Source of the DNA: Prostheceraeus crozeri
Taxonomy: Eukaryota > Platyhelminthes > Polycladida > Euryleptidae
Assembly (NCBI GenBank): GCA_907163375.1
Contig: CAJQUW010000885.1
Location: 434,001 to 498,000, forward strand
DNA length: 64,000 nucleotides
Reading direction: 5' to 3'
Below, one piece after another: positions 24,511 through 38,000 of the stretch. Each line of letters opens with the position of its first letter. The stretch's first letter is position 1. Made by a program: the position numbers and the translations under genes. The notes under the pieces are model-generated. The model searched no databases. It was not told where the DNA came from and saw only the letters and a list, made by a program, of their open reading frames with translations.

Positions 24511-25919
24511 TTACTTCTGTAAATTTTATATTTATGAAAACATCGGCAGTTATTCACTCGGGAGAGTTTTTGTTTATTTCTACCTTTGAAGTGTGACTTC
24601 TCAATGAAATTTACATGATGAGGAAAAGCTATTTTCATATTCCTTTTTTCAACTTTTGAGACAATTACAATGAATATAAATTTGACACCTGCACAGGCAC
24701 ATCTATACGCGCTTGTTCCCACCAGAAATCATGTGTGACAAGGATTAGACAATTTCTGTGTGACTTGATTTTTCATTCCCTACAGAAATATCTATGGAAA
24801 TCCTATGGCAATTCCTACACACCGCAGGAATGCACTGTTTTGTGCGCATTAAATTTTCCGTACACGATCAATGGTAGGTCTCTATGAAATTTAATTCTCA
24901 GTAATGAAACCACATGAACTTGTTAATAAAAAGGTTAATCAACGCATGACTCATATTTAAAATACACGCTATGAGCCTAGCCCGATAACAAATACAATCT
25001 CAGCCTGCACTACACATAGATTTGCTATTACAGTGTTTGCGGATAATTCGTCATCCGTTGGGACAAACAAAAAATGGCGAATTAGCAGGCAGCAGAAACA
25101 TATTTTCGCAATCAGTATCTTCAAAACTCGTGCATTTGTGTATCATTTATTCGCGACCGATTTTTTCCCGTTAGATCAAACAAATTATTTACACTGCTAA
25201 TGTCTATTGACGGTTAAACAACTCTTTCTGTAAATACTTGGTAAATGATCAAGATGGGTCTGGCAAGACCCAAGCCTTGTCTATATCTTTATGGGCTACA
25301 CACAAAATCCTCCATGAATCAGGCCCTATTGAATTAAATGATCAAAAGCCATATCTGAAATTTAATTTTACGTTTCTATTGGTCCATCATTAAATTGTCG
25401 TCTCATGGTCGTCTCCATCAGTAAATTGTTACAATCATTATTGCTTTTGAACCACAATGTTAATACAATCACTGGATTAACAAATGTTCCAAGCAAATGT
25501 TTTCATACAAATTTTGAATGCTTTTTCAAAACTCTTTACAAACTTCCACTAACCAGAGAATTTTGTAATAGCGCTAAAATGGGAATGTGTGCGATGCTCA
25601 GGTTTCTTGACGAATTAATCGTAGAGATCAATATGAAGATTTGCGAATTGGGGAAGAAAAAAGTGACGAATTACGATAAAGGCTACGAATTATTCGTATG
25701 TTTTACAATGTGCAACATATGAAGCTTACTCGTGGAATAGGAAATGTGGGGAATTAGACAGGTGGCGAATTATCATTGTATTTTGTAAATGTTTGGCTTA
25801 CAAATCTAATGTTTTGAATTAAGTATGGCATAATTATCAAGGAATCAAAAAATCGTTAAACTCTAATGCCTACAGCTATGATCGATAAAAAGCGGTTGAT
25901 AATGACCCAAGGAACGAAA
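24511..25919. other. No supported gene
   Basis: AT-rich. A 105-codon plus-strand frame at 25405-25722 has no recognisable domain. GGCGAATTA-like words recur at about 25075 and between 25610 and 25775 without a clear period. Confidence 0.4.
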
Positions 25920-25927
25920 ATTGAGAG

Positions 25928-28292
25928 CAGGGCTGTGGAGCCGGAGCCGAGCCGGAGCCGGAGCCTTAAGGAGCCGATGGTTTTGGTCGGAGCCGGAGCC
26001 GGACCCGATTTATCACAAAGGCTCCGGCTCCAGCGCCGATAGTTTGAGCTTTGATATAAATCTAGAATTTTGAAAGTTATTAATTGGCATCATAAAAAAA
26101 TTAAATCATTTGAAATCTAAAGATACGAGTATGTCTTTTAAGTATACCAATGATCTGTCCTCCACGATATCTTTCTATTTTCAGTTGCCGCCTTCTTTTG
26201 TATTATATTTATTATATATTTACACACATGAGTAATATTTTTTTATTGCATATGTTTCGTAAGACTAATTTCCATATTGACAACGTATTCTCCAAAATCC
26301 ATTAATTTAAAGACTTGTTATATGCATGCTAACTAGATGATTGAAGATTCCTAGAGACAAGTCGCCAGTCTTTTATGTACACATTTCCAGTTCAGTCAGC
26401 AAAGATAATATAGCTACATTTCTTGCGCAATGTCTTAAATCTAATACGGTTACTATGTAGGCTATCATCTATCGGTATGGCTACTGGCAGAAGCTACTGG
26501 CATCTGTGACAATGCCAATTTCCTTAGATTGTATTGTAGGCTCTTGTGCAGTCCCACCACCTACATTTTTCAAAACAATCGATTATTCAATTTGATCAAT
26601 TTTGATTGGAGGGATAACTCTTCACACTCACACGAATGACCTGACTACAAGTCCTCACATGGCTATAGCAATAAGCGACCCAGCCACTTCTAGTAGCGCC
26701 CTATTATTTTAAAGGTATCTCATTCACAATGAATTTCCTTTGACTTCAAAATTCAAAGGGTATATTTCAATGCGAAAAACCCGAAGGCAAATTACAATGT
26801 TGACTTGCTGACGAAGTTTGCGACCATGGACCATGACATCGCAATTACCCACGTAGATTTTTACAACAGCACGGAATGCTTCACTCAAACCGGTGATGCT
26901 GAAACGGACATCCAATGGTGCTGCATCTTTTGACCAGAGAAAAAATGGGGGGGGAGGACTGCACAAGAGCCGTATCGTGTAATAATATTTCCCCAAATGT
27001 CATAGACCTGTGGATTTCAAGAATTTTCATTATTATTTTTCCGTCTGTCAACACTTTATGCTGATATCATGCTGACTTATATGTAAACAATAAAAAAAGA
27101 CCGAGACGCTCTCAATAAAGGCGCCTTTTGACCTCCCTTTTCTATTGTCTGTGATATTAAACCGCACGCGCATTCGAAAGCTAGCAAAGTAGATGGGATT
27201 TCTGCTCGGTGCTCGCAGTCAAATTTTTATTATGCATAGCACCCTGCAACATACTGTGTGATACTCCGAGTTCAGTTTCATCAACCTAACCATCATCAGA
27301 GGAATAGTGGTAATGTGTTATACATAAATTGAATATGATAATATTCATGAATCATTGATGAATTATTTAGTGCAACTTTACGCCATAATGAAAAATACGA
27401 AATTAATATAATGTAAGTTAGGCCTCAATTTATTAAGTATGCTGCATAGAATTACAAAATTTGTCCTAAATTAGATATTTTTAATTTTTTTAAGTATAAT
27501 TTTCAATTGTACATTTCTAGCCTACACTGCAATGAGGCTATCTAAATTACAATTTCTACAGATGATGAGTCGTGGGCTACCCACCGATCATATTATTCAT
27601 GGACCAACAGACTATTGAATAAAGGCAATAACAAATAACAATAACAACCTAAGCTAGCCTATATACACTTTAATATTCAATAAAGCAATTGATATCTTTA
27701 TTGATACGGTATATTTGGCTATATAGCCGATACCCTTTCCATGTTCGAGTAGATACAGGCCCTATAAGCTATTTAGGGGCATACGCTATCCAGTTTCATA
27801 TTCAAGCTTTGTTAAAAAGCTTATACTACTATTCGGCCCCTGTGACGGCTAATTAGGTATATCATCATCACTCATGTGGTCTTATTTAATGTAGCCTCGT
27901 AGTAGACTGGTTGCAGGCTAGGCCAATTTATATTTAGCCAGTGTGGGAGATCTTTATCTAATTTAACCAATCCTGGCTATAACTTTATTTTATCTTTCAG
28001 AGATAGTCAATTCATGCAAAAATATATGACAAGTATGTTATTTGTCATTATATTAGGCTATGATCATTTTTATTATTAACTTAAGTCGTTGCTTGTTAAT
28101 GAAAACTAATTTGATGATTGTAGCAAGCCTCTAAAGGCCACACCGTTATCCAAAAAACAGGTCAACGGATCCAGGATAACCAGCAGAGATAGAACCTGAA
28201 TTTGAAGTCGGAGCCGGAGCCGGAGCCGAGCCTTTCACATCAGTGTCGTGGAGCCGGAGCCGATGAGATAACGCATCGGCTCCACAGCCCTG
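25928..28292. mobile_element. Non-autonomous hAT element, GAGCCG-rich termini
   Basis: The left end reads CAGGGCTGTGGAGCCGGAGC and the right end, complemented, CAGGGCTGTGGAGCCGATGC; both continue into arrays of GGAGCC repeats. Flanking 8-mers ATTGAGAG (25920-25927) and GTTGAGAG (28293-28300) match at 7 of 8 positions, the hAT signature. The 2.4 kb interior shows no hAT transposase. A 90-codon minus-strand frame at 26724-26996 is unrecognised and may be captured or chance sequence. Confidence 0.9.
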
Positions 28293-28300
28293 GTTGAGAG

Positions 28301-30277
28301 ATACATACATGCATGTTAATAAATGCTTTGTAGTGCTCGCTGTAGGACTTCATAGTAAGTTTGCAGCATATTTTTAACAATAAATTCTCAAGACTTTTCT
28401 GCCTTGTTTACGAGTCTTATGTTCTGATTTATAATGCTGCATTAAAACATCTACAAATAACACACTAATAAACAAACAAATCAGATCGAATTAATTGAAT
28501 AATCCTAGTGTCTAACAGCTGAGTGTCTCATAGTCTCAATTACAATTAAAAATCACTAGATTTATAATGAAACTCATGATCCAGAAATAAGAAATAATAA
28601 AATCTAAACTACTAACTTCTATTACAAAAAATCTCAAAAAGTTCTGAATCGCACAAAAATTGAATCTCGTCCGCCACTTATCATTGACAAACTTTTTAGC
28701 TTAATTAATGCTGAATTTATGAGTCCGAAATTTCCAAGCTTTCATTCAATGTCTCCGGCATGATAATCGACATCAAAATTTTTGACGAAAAATTGAAATG
28801 CGCAGAAAAATGAAAACCGCCAGTGCCAAATGTCAAGCGATTTAATTTTAGAAGGTCCACGGCTAAATGTTGCAGGAGAATCCCCAAGCTATAGCACGCA
28901 CGTTATATAGCGATAGAGACATCGCTTCATCTTATCCAAACCAACTACCCGTCGCTACAAATCGGGACGCATCCACTTTGTATGTTTTTACAAAAAAATT
29001 GTTTGAATAGCGACAAGATGGCGGCAATTTCTATCCTATCTTTTGTCATTCACTTGGGATTTAATGGTATAGGAAGTCTGACTCGATGAGGACTTTGTCG
29101 ATACCGCAACCGTGTAAGTATTCATGATATCCAAGTCACGAGAGGTTCGGAAGCCACCTGTCGTGTTCCGGTGTGCCTGCTGTCCCACCTCGGCAGCATT
29201 GATGATTCCAGTGGGCAATAACAATATCAAAACCTCTGAAGTTGACATTTGCAGAATTTGGACATGTTACATTTGACGCATTCATTGATTATGAGAATGA
29301 AGTGAGAGAATTGAGCTTAAGTGACTGATGATAGAAGCGGAGATAGTATTCCGGATTAAGAGAAATAAGTATGAATTCAGAGGATTATCATGAATTTATT
29401 AGATCTCAACATATTTGATCATGAGACATGCTTCGGTCTGTTGAAGCCAAGCAGACGTGGGCAGATGCAAGCCAAAGACAGGGTGTAATTGACTTGGTAT
29501 ATTACAAAATCGTGCTTCAAAAACACGATTTTAAATAAACATGTTACATGTTTAACATTATATACGAACTTATGTTGATTAGTGTGACACTAGAAGCAGT
29601 TTTGAAACAAGATTTTGGAGCAATACGCGTCTAATAGGCCTACAAGAGCATAATACTAGGTTTGAAAACCAGATTTCAGGATGGTTGTGAGACATAATAA
29701 TATCAACGACCACTGATTGCATTCCGTCTTCACCTGCCTGCATTGACACTAGGATGCTGAAGCGGTCGTTTTTCATCCTTGTGGAAGTTATGTCCTTTGC
29801 AAATCACTCTTTTAGAGTTTCGCTTACTTACTTGATACCTCACGAGAATTATTTATGTTTGATGTACTCAAAGATTACAAGATGCCAACTTACTTGGTCA
29901 TTGGGAAAATCAAGTTTCTGACCCTACCCCTATAATGCCGGCATCGGTCAACCTGTGTTTGATAAACCATTATTGAAACCTTTTTGAAATCTTTCCGCAT
30001 TGAGAATCCATGCAGTCTTGAAGAGTGCTTGCCTATACCGGCAGAATCAGGAGCATGTGTGAGAAGCGCAATTCGATCCACGAAGGCAAATTCACACATC
30101 ATCCCAGAGAGATCGACTACCGATGACTTAAGCTTCTTTTATTTTCCTGCACTCATTTCATCAATGTGCTTCGCTAAATCTTAGATATCTATGACAGCAG
30201 TTAAGTAAAAGAAAAAAGTCTCTCACTTAAATTACGACTTTTTATTGTTAAGTTAAAATGAAAATGCCAAAGTCAAA
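28301..30277. other. No confident gene; weak candidate exons
   Basis: Three minus-strand stretches (29893-30180, about 29700-29790, and 29038-29270) have open frames. The first ends at a GTAAGT donor; the last begins with a hydrophobic stretch (EVLILLLPTGIINAA). No domain was recognised and splice phases give no convincing join, so they are not called as a gene. Confidence 0.3.
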
Positions 30278-30313
30278 ATCACCCGACGCGTTTCGTCCGA
30301 AGACTGTATCAAG
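30278..30313 (-). ncRNA. Decayed hammerhead-like motif, cut by a hAT MITE
   Basis: On the minus strand the stretch holds stem II GUC-UUCG-GAC, GAAA, stem III AC-GC-GU and cleavage base C, followed by GGGU. The core position (UUGAUACA) is a degraded CUGAUGA. The hAT MITE copy B inserted at this point: its 8-bp duplication GTATCAAG lies inside the core region, and the ACCC that would pair with GGGU lies beyond the insertion at about 30853. Activity is not expected. Confidence 0.5.
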
Positions 30314-30846
30314 CACAGAATTAGACAGGTCGTCTCTTCTTCCGGCTGACCAGAAGGAAAGCATTGGAACATGCACGTGTAGCGTTATTGAAATGGCACA
30401 ATATCCTGACATAATACCATAGCGATCGAACAATGAGCAGCCAGTTCAACATTAAACACGCCAAATTGTGCAAAGTTTCAGTGACTGTTATCAACCGGAT
30501 CACACAGCAAAGAGACAGAGTCGATGTCAAGTTCTACAGAGAAGCTTGTAAACGTTTTTTCATGCGCCTGCTAACTTTTTTTAAAATGATCGCAGGGCCC
30601 AACATTATCGAGAAGACTTTTGCGCAATGATCTGAATTCCTCGAATCTGAAGGAGTCGTGGCGATCGGAGCATTTTGAAGGAATTCAGAGCAATCCGCAA
30701 TCGACGCACGATTATTTTCCTATCTCTGCAAGGTATCAAAAATTTCTTTTTGCCCACTTACGAGCATTAAGTTCCGGCATGTGACATCTGTTTGAATCAG
30801 TTTGCACTTCTAGCAAAGTGATGCGATTAAACAATCTAATTCTGTG
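30314..30846. mobile_element. hAT MITE, CACAGAATTAGA family, copy B
   Basis: Ends cacagaattagac and taattctgtg are inverted, with a perfect 8-bp duplication GTATCAAG (30306-30313 and 30847-30854). The interior is close to copy C at 56521 over its whole length. It has inserted into the 3' part of a Penelope-like element, so it is younger than that element. Confidence 0.92.
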
Positions 30847-31055
30847 GTATCAAGGGTAGGTACAAGTGTATGGATGGGTCCATTAGATAAATCAGCGGAG
30901 TATTATTGGCAAATCATCAACTCTGTTCATGACGATCTGTCGATTAAGTTTGCGCATTTTCATCGCTATGAAGCGGGCTTCAGCCATTATGGTAGCAACC
31001 GCATTGAATTGTTAAAATTGGCATGAAATTTTAGATAATGTTCACTCAAAGCACT

Positions 31056-31450
31056 CTAGGAATTTCTGTTACGAATACTACGTTCATGTTCTTGATATCG
31101 AAGTTTAAAAGGTCGACAGCTTTGTCCGACATAAAGGTCATGACACAATAAACACTTGAAACAATGCACTAAATGTTTGCTTTTACAGTTGTATTTATGG
31201 TCGATAGCGCTGCACATATTGCAATTACATTTTTCATTGTTTTTACTTTTATTAATCGCAATTATTTTTCTTCCTGGTTTAGTAGAAAAAGTCACTGGAA
31301 TGTTGTATTTTTTAACGTATTTAGTTTTCTTAAATAACTATCAACGATAAAATTGAGTGATACGTGTATGTTGTCTGCTTTGGTATATGGTATTTCATTA
31401 TGTTTATCTTTATCAAAATCAGAAAACTTAGGATTAAACTTAAATCAGTT
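31056..31450 (-). mobile_element. Penelope-like element, C-terminal GIY-YIG tail
   Basis: The minus-strand frame reads YNIPVTFSTKPGRK, a cysteine cluster (EKCNCNMCSAIDHKYNC), SKHLVHCFKCLLCHDLYVGQ and SCRPFKLRYQEHERSIRN. This is the cysteine motif plus YVGQ, R and EH of the GIY-YIG domain of Penelope-like proteins. More distal coding traces (DKHNEIPYTKADNIHVSLN) extend to about 31450 in other frames, so the copy is broken with a few breaks and 5'-truncated. Its 3' side carries the hammerhead-like motif at 30278-30313, now separated by a MITE. Confidence 0.8.
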
Positions 31451-31744
31451 GTTATTTATTGTTTATCATGATGCTCATAGAGTCAGAGGCTGCATCGAAA
31501 TACGAGCTGTGATCATTGATATATTTTATACCATTTTTCAGAAAATGATTCTTTTCCATGTATAGATGGAGATTACTGTATAGAGATATTGCTACATAGG
31601 ATTGATATCCATGACTGGAATGCAAGCACGCATATGCACCCCACATCAATAATAAACAGGTAACTTGATCTCAACACGTCATTGTAATTTTTGAATTCTC
31701 AATGAAGCTAAGTTAATCCAATAAAGCTAATTATTTTAGGTTTC

Positions 31745-32039
31745 ATTGTATAGCTGGAGACACCGTGAATCCGCTTTTTAATGCAACGAATTTCGTGTTA
31801 AATGACGTCGACTCATAAAAACAGCACATTTCAGTATATGCTTCTGTTTATAAAGATGGCTAAATGACACTCAAACGATTTAACTTATCGATCACACGCA
31901 AACATGAGTGTTTTACCTGAAATCAACTTTCTCAATTTTTTGGCATCGATTTGAGAAAGTAAATTAAGGATTTATAGAATTGGTCCACTGGATCTTCCTT
32001 CAAGTATCAGAGGGTGTGGAAATGCTCAGGTCTCTGAGG
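31745..32039. mobile_element. piggyBac-like relic (right part)
   Basis: The terminus ctcaggtctctgagg abuts TTAA (32040-32043), and the preceding bases share aatcaactttc, gcatcgattt.ag and ggtccactgga, in order, with the right part of the element at 54936-55836. The left end is not found, so this is a truncated, more diverged relative. Confidence 0.6.
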
Positions 32040-32043
32040 TTAA

Positions 32044-35000
32044 AACACTAATAAAACACTAACACAATAATTAATATGCAAGACTATCAATGTTATGCCA
32101 CAATAGTGGATCACAAGTAGAAAATGGATAGGTGATCATGCTTCACAATATTCTTTATTCATTTGCTTAGGAAGATGCGCAGTTGCTGCATTTTTACGAT
32201 TCATCTTTTCTCCATCTTTAGTTAATGCAAGTCCGTTCCATCCTTTTCTTTTTCAGCCTCTTCATTTATCACATTACAAATTATATAGGCTCATTTGGCA
32301 TTTCTTTCTCAATCATTTCGAACGCACGATCTTTATTCTGTCCTCTGATAAAGTTCTACGAATTACATAATGTTGAACTCATAACCCTCCCGATCCATCA
32401 CGACACTCCGTCTTAGATTAGATTTCAATCATCACATAACACACGATATTGTCACTAAGTCATTCATAGTGTATGGAAACCAAAGCACCAGTGATGTTTT
32501 ACACGATTATTTCTTGGCATCCGACTTCTTCATAACGGGTAGATGTGTTAACGTGAAAAAACTTCACGTGTAGTGCCTTAATTGTGTTAATAGATAACTT
32601 CCGTCTTCTTAGCTTCTTGCAGTTTGATTACAAGACCATTAAAGAGCATTTTCAAAAGTCTTATAAATTCCTTAATCATCTGATCTGAGGGTTACTGAGG
32701 TTACTTATTGTTTGAATTGCTGGGAAACTTCGGAAAGATCAATTTAAGTGATTATTACTTAAAGCTGGAATTTACATTTGATTCTTTGAATTTCAGGCTG
32801 TTTTCATGGTAGACATGTGATAAGTATTTTTTCCATGTCAAGGACATTTGGCGCAAGATCACTTGAATTAGGAGGTGGTTTCACGATGTTTACTGCCACA
32901 ACAGGCGCCACTGTACAACTCTACCACTGGAAGCCGCTGTCGTTGGGTACCGCTGTCAAGAAAACACAATTCCACGACGTTTTTCAATGTCTATGGCAGT
33001 ACAGGTCATTTGTTATATAGGTTTGACCGATCAAGAAGCTAATCATCCGTTTCATATTAAGTATAGACATATCAACTTCAGAAAGACATGACCATTCGAA
33101 ACATTAACACTTCGAGTTCATCGCTGACATTTCAACAGCAGAATTACCGAGATGAGGTGAAGCGTTCCCGTTTCAAATGTTAATTGCCACATCAGCAGCA
33201 TAATGAAAACAAAATCTAACGCAAATTCACCCTAATCAATGGCTATCTGCAGCTCCAGACTTGAAAAAAAAGAGACAAATGACAACTAACAAGTAAAGAC
33301 TTGAACAAGTATCGTGGACAACATTGAATTGTCTATTTTCTTGATAAACTGACAAAGACGTGCTGTACCCACTCTAGGCCCTCTGGCTTCAAATCCAACT
33401 TCAGTCAATCAGTTAAGCATCCGATTTCATTCCCCCATTTACCAAATTGGAAATGCACCACATTCGAAGGACGTGTGGTCATTCGAATAAAGAAAGATGA
33501 AGTAAGTTTTTTTACTCACACGTATTAGTCAGTTAATATCAAATAAGCAATTTCAATGACTGTGGTTCAACAGGTTAAACGAATAAGGGAAAAAGCTACC
33601 TCTTTATTACTTTTTTGCCTCATTTTGCATTTGAAACGATAATGCTGCGGTTGATTTGGTAGAGAGCAGCAGTTTCTGCATTCATGCGTTTGAAGCGGCA
33701 ATTATGCAAACACTTTTAGACTGCTGCATTTTGAAATGTCATTATTGATCTTGAAGGGACAAAACTCGTACTTGACGGGTCAAACCTATGATAGGCTGTC
33801 GGATTTCTGTGGTTCATTTTATCGAAGTTGATTAATTTCGTGTTGCAGCATATCCGAGCTTTTTGTTTTATCCACCCATATCTTAAACTCATTAGCATAT
33901 CGCGAAAGCTTTTTCAACAGTCAATTTTTAGCGTAGAACCATGAATGCGGTGACACCTTCATCTCAAGTGTTGATTTATTCTGAGTTCTTCATGCAGACC
34001 AACCAGTCACGCGCAATATGTGCGAAAGTAACATGCTAAATCACATTCGACATCCTCTGTTTACAGTACATATGAAACAGCATGATGTACACAATAAATA
34101 GCAAGATGCACCATCGTAGACATGCACGAAAATATTTTTCCCATGGTAGCAAGATATTTATTGGAGAAAAAAATGTCCTCACTCTTCTGAGGGGTCGAAC
34201 GTACCTTTCGCTATCCGACAAACTTCTAACACTTAGTAATACTCTTTCGTATTTTTTTATGCGCATCCCAAATTTCATCAAATTTGGCTCACGTGAGAAT
34301 GAAAAATTTGACTTTTTAAATGAAGCACCCTCTAAAAATCGCGAATTTTCTACATGTATTTTTGAATCCATCTATATAGGCCAATTATCAATTGAAAAAT
34401 AGCAGTCAAGCATTAAACAATACTTATAATAGCGCTACAAGTGATGCTGTCAGTTTTATGCGACAAATAATGGATTGAAGGTCACCAATTGGACAAATCA
34501 TTATGCCTCACAATATGTCCGAGCCATAGATCAAGGCAAGTGACACTCTGCCTTCAAAAATATCGGACGATGACACAGAGGCAATGTTGTTTATACATAG
34601 CTCAGCTTGTTCGAGCACGGCATTCTATGGAGCAAAATAATCCGCTTTTTGACAAACAAATATCTTTCAAGCTTTGTAAATACGTCCATGTAATTCGCAT
34701 GAACATTCTTTCATATAATATAGGGAATAGTAATAGCATCTAAGCCTAGTGCAATCAGATATACAATGCATATGTGTTTGGATTCAGATAAATCAAATGG
34801 ATTTTTTTCATTTATCTACCACAAGTGTCCCATGCTAGATAAAAGACACTGTCAAAAGTAAAATTTAAATGTTCACTGCCACTTCAGTTTGTAGTCTACA
34901 ACTTCTTTAAAGATAGTGGGAAAATTATTTTATGTTCTATGAATAACTTGTGGTAGTTAAAGGGTTGAAGTCGCTGCGACACAGAGCTAGAAAAAAGACT

Positions 35001-38000
35001 AATGTGGATATGACTTGAGACAGATATAGATGAATGAAAACATATATTTGAAAGATAGCCCTAAGATAGCCTTTCTGGTAAGCTTTCAGTACAGCAGTTC
35101 GCATACTGCTGGGAGACACAAAACAAATGTAATGAATGACTTCGATGTCTTTCGATTACACAGCATTGTTCTCGTCTGTCTAAACAAGCATTCTAGACAA
35201 TGCACAGACACCGATCAACAGCCGCATAGTAAAGAAATGCATCTGTGTGAGAAAGTGTGTGACCTGTCAGTTATGCATGCGTGAGAGTGATGAGTCACGC
35301 TTTCTGGCTAGCGATGAAAATGAGAATTGAATTCCAAACAAATTACAAAAGATTGAGACATTATTTAGTCTACCAAGTGCTATATTTAGAGTATAGTCAT
35401 GAAATTTTCACAAGAGCAATTTCAGAACATGAGCTTTCTAAATATATAAAGTTTGTTGAATTTGAAGCCGACTTTCTTTACGTAATTTGCGTTTACCAAT
35501 TTCAATTCTGTGTGAAACAACTTGTACATGTAGATAAAGAAAGAATCCTGGATGTTTGCCAACTTAAATGCTTTGAACTGTATGATGCATGTGCACATGT
35601 ACATGCAAACTTTCAAATCTTCCGTGTTTTGCACCCAGTAATCCAAAAAGATCTTGCAAAGAAAAGAAAAGTCAGGCAATGCAAATAGCCAGCAACCGAT
35701 GGGAAGACGCCAATGCTCATAATATCTACATAGAACGCTCATGTATAATAAATCTAATGACTTAGATTTCTAATCTACATAGAGCCATGATGATAAGTGA
35801 TATATTGATCAGATACCGTTATATCAAAGTTCCGTTATTGCGATGATAGACTCCATTTTACCAGCATTTGCCCCTCATTGTAATGGATATCTATGGCGGC
35901 GCAGTGCTTTGATTTCTCATGGTGTTGTTCATTTGTACTTATCAGATGTTAATGTGTTGCGCTACCATCACATTTGAAATCTTATCTGGATTTGCACTTG
36001 TCTGAGCTGACACACACTCAATATGGCAGAGCAATGTAGATTTGCTTTATGAGGCAGAAGCACGCGATTATGTTCTATTTTTAAGAATGGACGAGTTCAA
36101 ATAGTAATCAAATTCCGCATGGAGCGTATACTAATTTGATAAACGCATACAGTCATCTTAGCGTGACATTTGATACAATAATCATACTTTTGCGACATTC
36201 ATTTGCAAAGTAGATGCAGCAGATTGTCGTTTTGTCTACAGATTTGATGTTTTGATCAGAAGAAAAAATATGAGAAAAGCTTAGTACGATCAAACAACAA
36301 GAAAGGAAAAATAATAAAATTTGAAATCGATCCATGTCAATTTTGCTTGATCATAAGAAGAATCCAGTGGAACAGTCGATGTGGTGAAAATTATTGCATC
36401 AAAATGCCCTTATATTCAATGAGAAAAATCAAGAGTCTGCACAAATTACGCTGACAAGATACTAGTCCGGCAAGCAGAACGAGTTTCTGCAGGGAACGAA
36501 GCGGGAAATGAAACCATCACACAATGATGCACAACATTATTCTACTTCGAATCTGCACGTCTGGGGAGTACTACCGGGTTCCTCTTGTTGCCAGACGCGA
36601 ACAAAGAAAAGCACCTGTTAATCCAATGGGACGCAGATTGCAGTGTTTGGTTGAAAATAAAATGTTTTTTACCTGGTTAAGTGAAAACAAGTAAAGTCAT
36701 AATTTTCATTTAATTCACATTTCTTTTAAATGATCCAAATGGAGAATATTTCGCACCAGGAATCATGGAAACAGCAACACCATCAAAATCAGATTGTTCT
36801 TTATTATCTCTGTGATTTTTATGAAATAGAGGAACAACGCGGAACTATTTTGCAGTAGTTGATTCATTTTCTTCTTTCAGCATGCCAAATGTCATGCGGC
36901 GAAGAGCAACACGACCACATTTACCGAAGTATGCGATAATGTGCAAAAATACTTTAACTCTACTTTCACCAAAAATGTTGTTTTTCGTAGCACTTTATTA
37001 AATCCTCAGACGCGGATTTGTTAACTGTACTTCCGAAAACCTTTTGCCTACATCTTTAAGTTTTCCTAGCTTTCATATCAAATGACCGCTTTAAAATGAT
37101 CTTATCAGAGATGTCACATATGAACATTTCAATGATCGTCCAATTCCATTTTTCAACAAGAAAATGAGTTATACTAATTTTCTTTGAAGAAAATGCGTCC
37201 TTTTTATAGTCACTTCCATGTGTTTGCAAAACTGATGAAAAGAGCATTGATGAAATATGATCTAACAAGCTGGGTCACCTAGGATGTCATTAAGCTCCAT
37301 GTTTTTCAATTGGAGAAACTGGTTGAAAATCTTAATTGAGCTCTTCGTGCTTCTTTCGGTGTTGTCTGATACCAAACTGTTTAATAATCTGTCAGATTAT
37401 AGGAAATTATCTCGGAAAAGCAACCAGAACCAGCCCCAAATAAAGTTAGAAAGTTACAAAGGGAGGAATTGTAAAGATATGTCGATTCATTAAAAAAAAC
37501 TAAGAGATTAAAATCCTAAGTAAGGATAATTGTCGCTGAACCAAAGACGGTTCAGACACATTTTAGCTGTCTATGAGTTTGAATTTTGTATTTTTGGAAT
37601 TAATCAGAATTAAATCGACCTGGAATCCGAGACGAAACCCTAACTACGAGTGAAATTGAGTTACAAAGTTAACATCACTCTCAGCTATTCTAAAATATCG
37701 TAATAGCATCAAGGATTGAACATGCACATTCTAAATTCCTGGGGAAGAATAATTGGGAATCAGTGGGGACAATAAGTGTCCATTCATGCAGCTGCCGCCG
37801 GTGATGGTGAATGGAGGCATCACGATCAGCAGAAGAAGCTGGCGTACCGGGAAATTGCAGATGTTTAAATAGTTTTACAACTTCATTAACTTGCACTTTA
37901 TTGACAGATTGTCCAGGAAGTTATTCCTAATACTGGATGTTTCGATTATACCATTTTGAATGGATTCGATAACATAACTGTTTTTGATTCAAAATCATCA

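Noticed and set aside
29036-30180. Possible multi-exon minus-strand gene with a GTAAGT donor and a hydrophobic start
   Set aside because: No domain recognised and the splice phases did not give a convincing chain of exons.
34036-34402. Overlapping 106- and 111-codon frames on opposite strands
   Set aside because: They shadow each other, show no domain and have no supporting splice or promoter signals.
35281-35688. 135-codon open frame on the plus strand
   Set aside because: No recognised domain; in 64 kb of AT-rich DNA read in six frames about one such frame is expected by chance.
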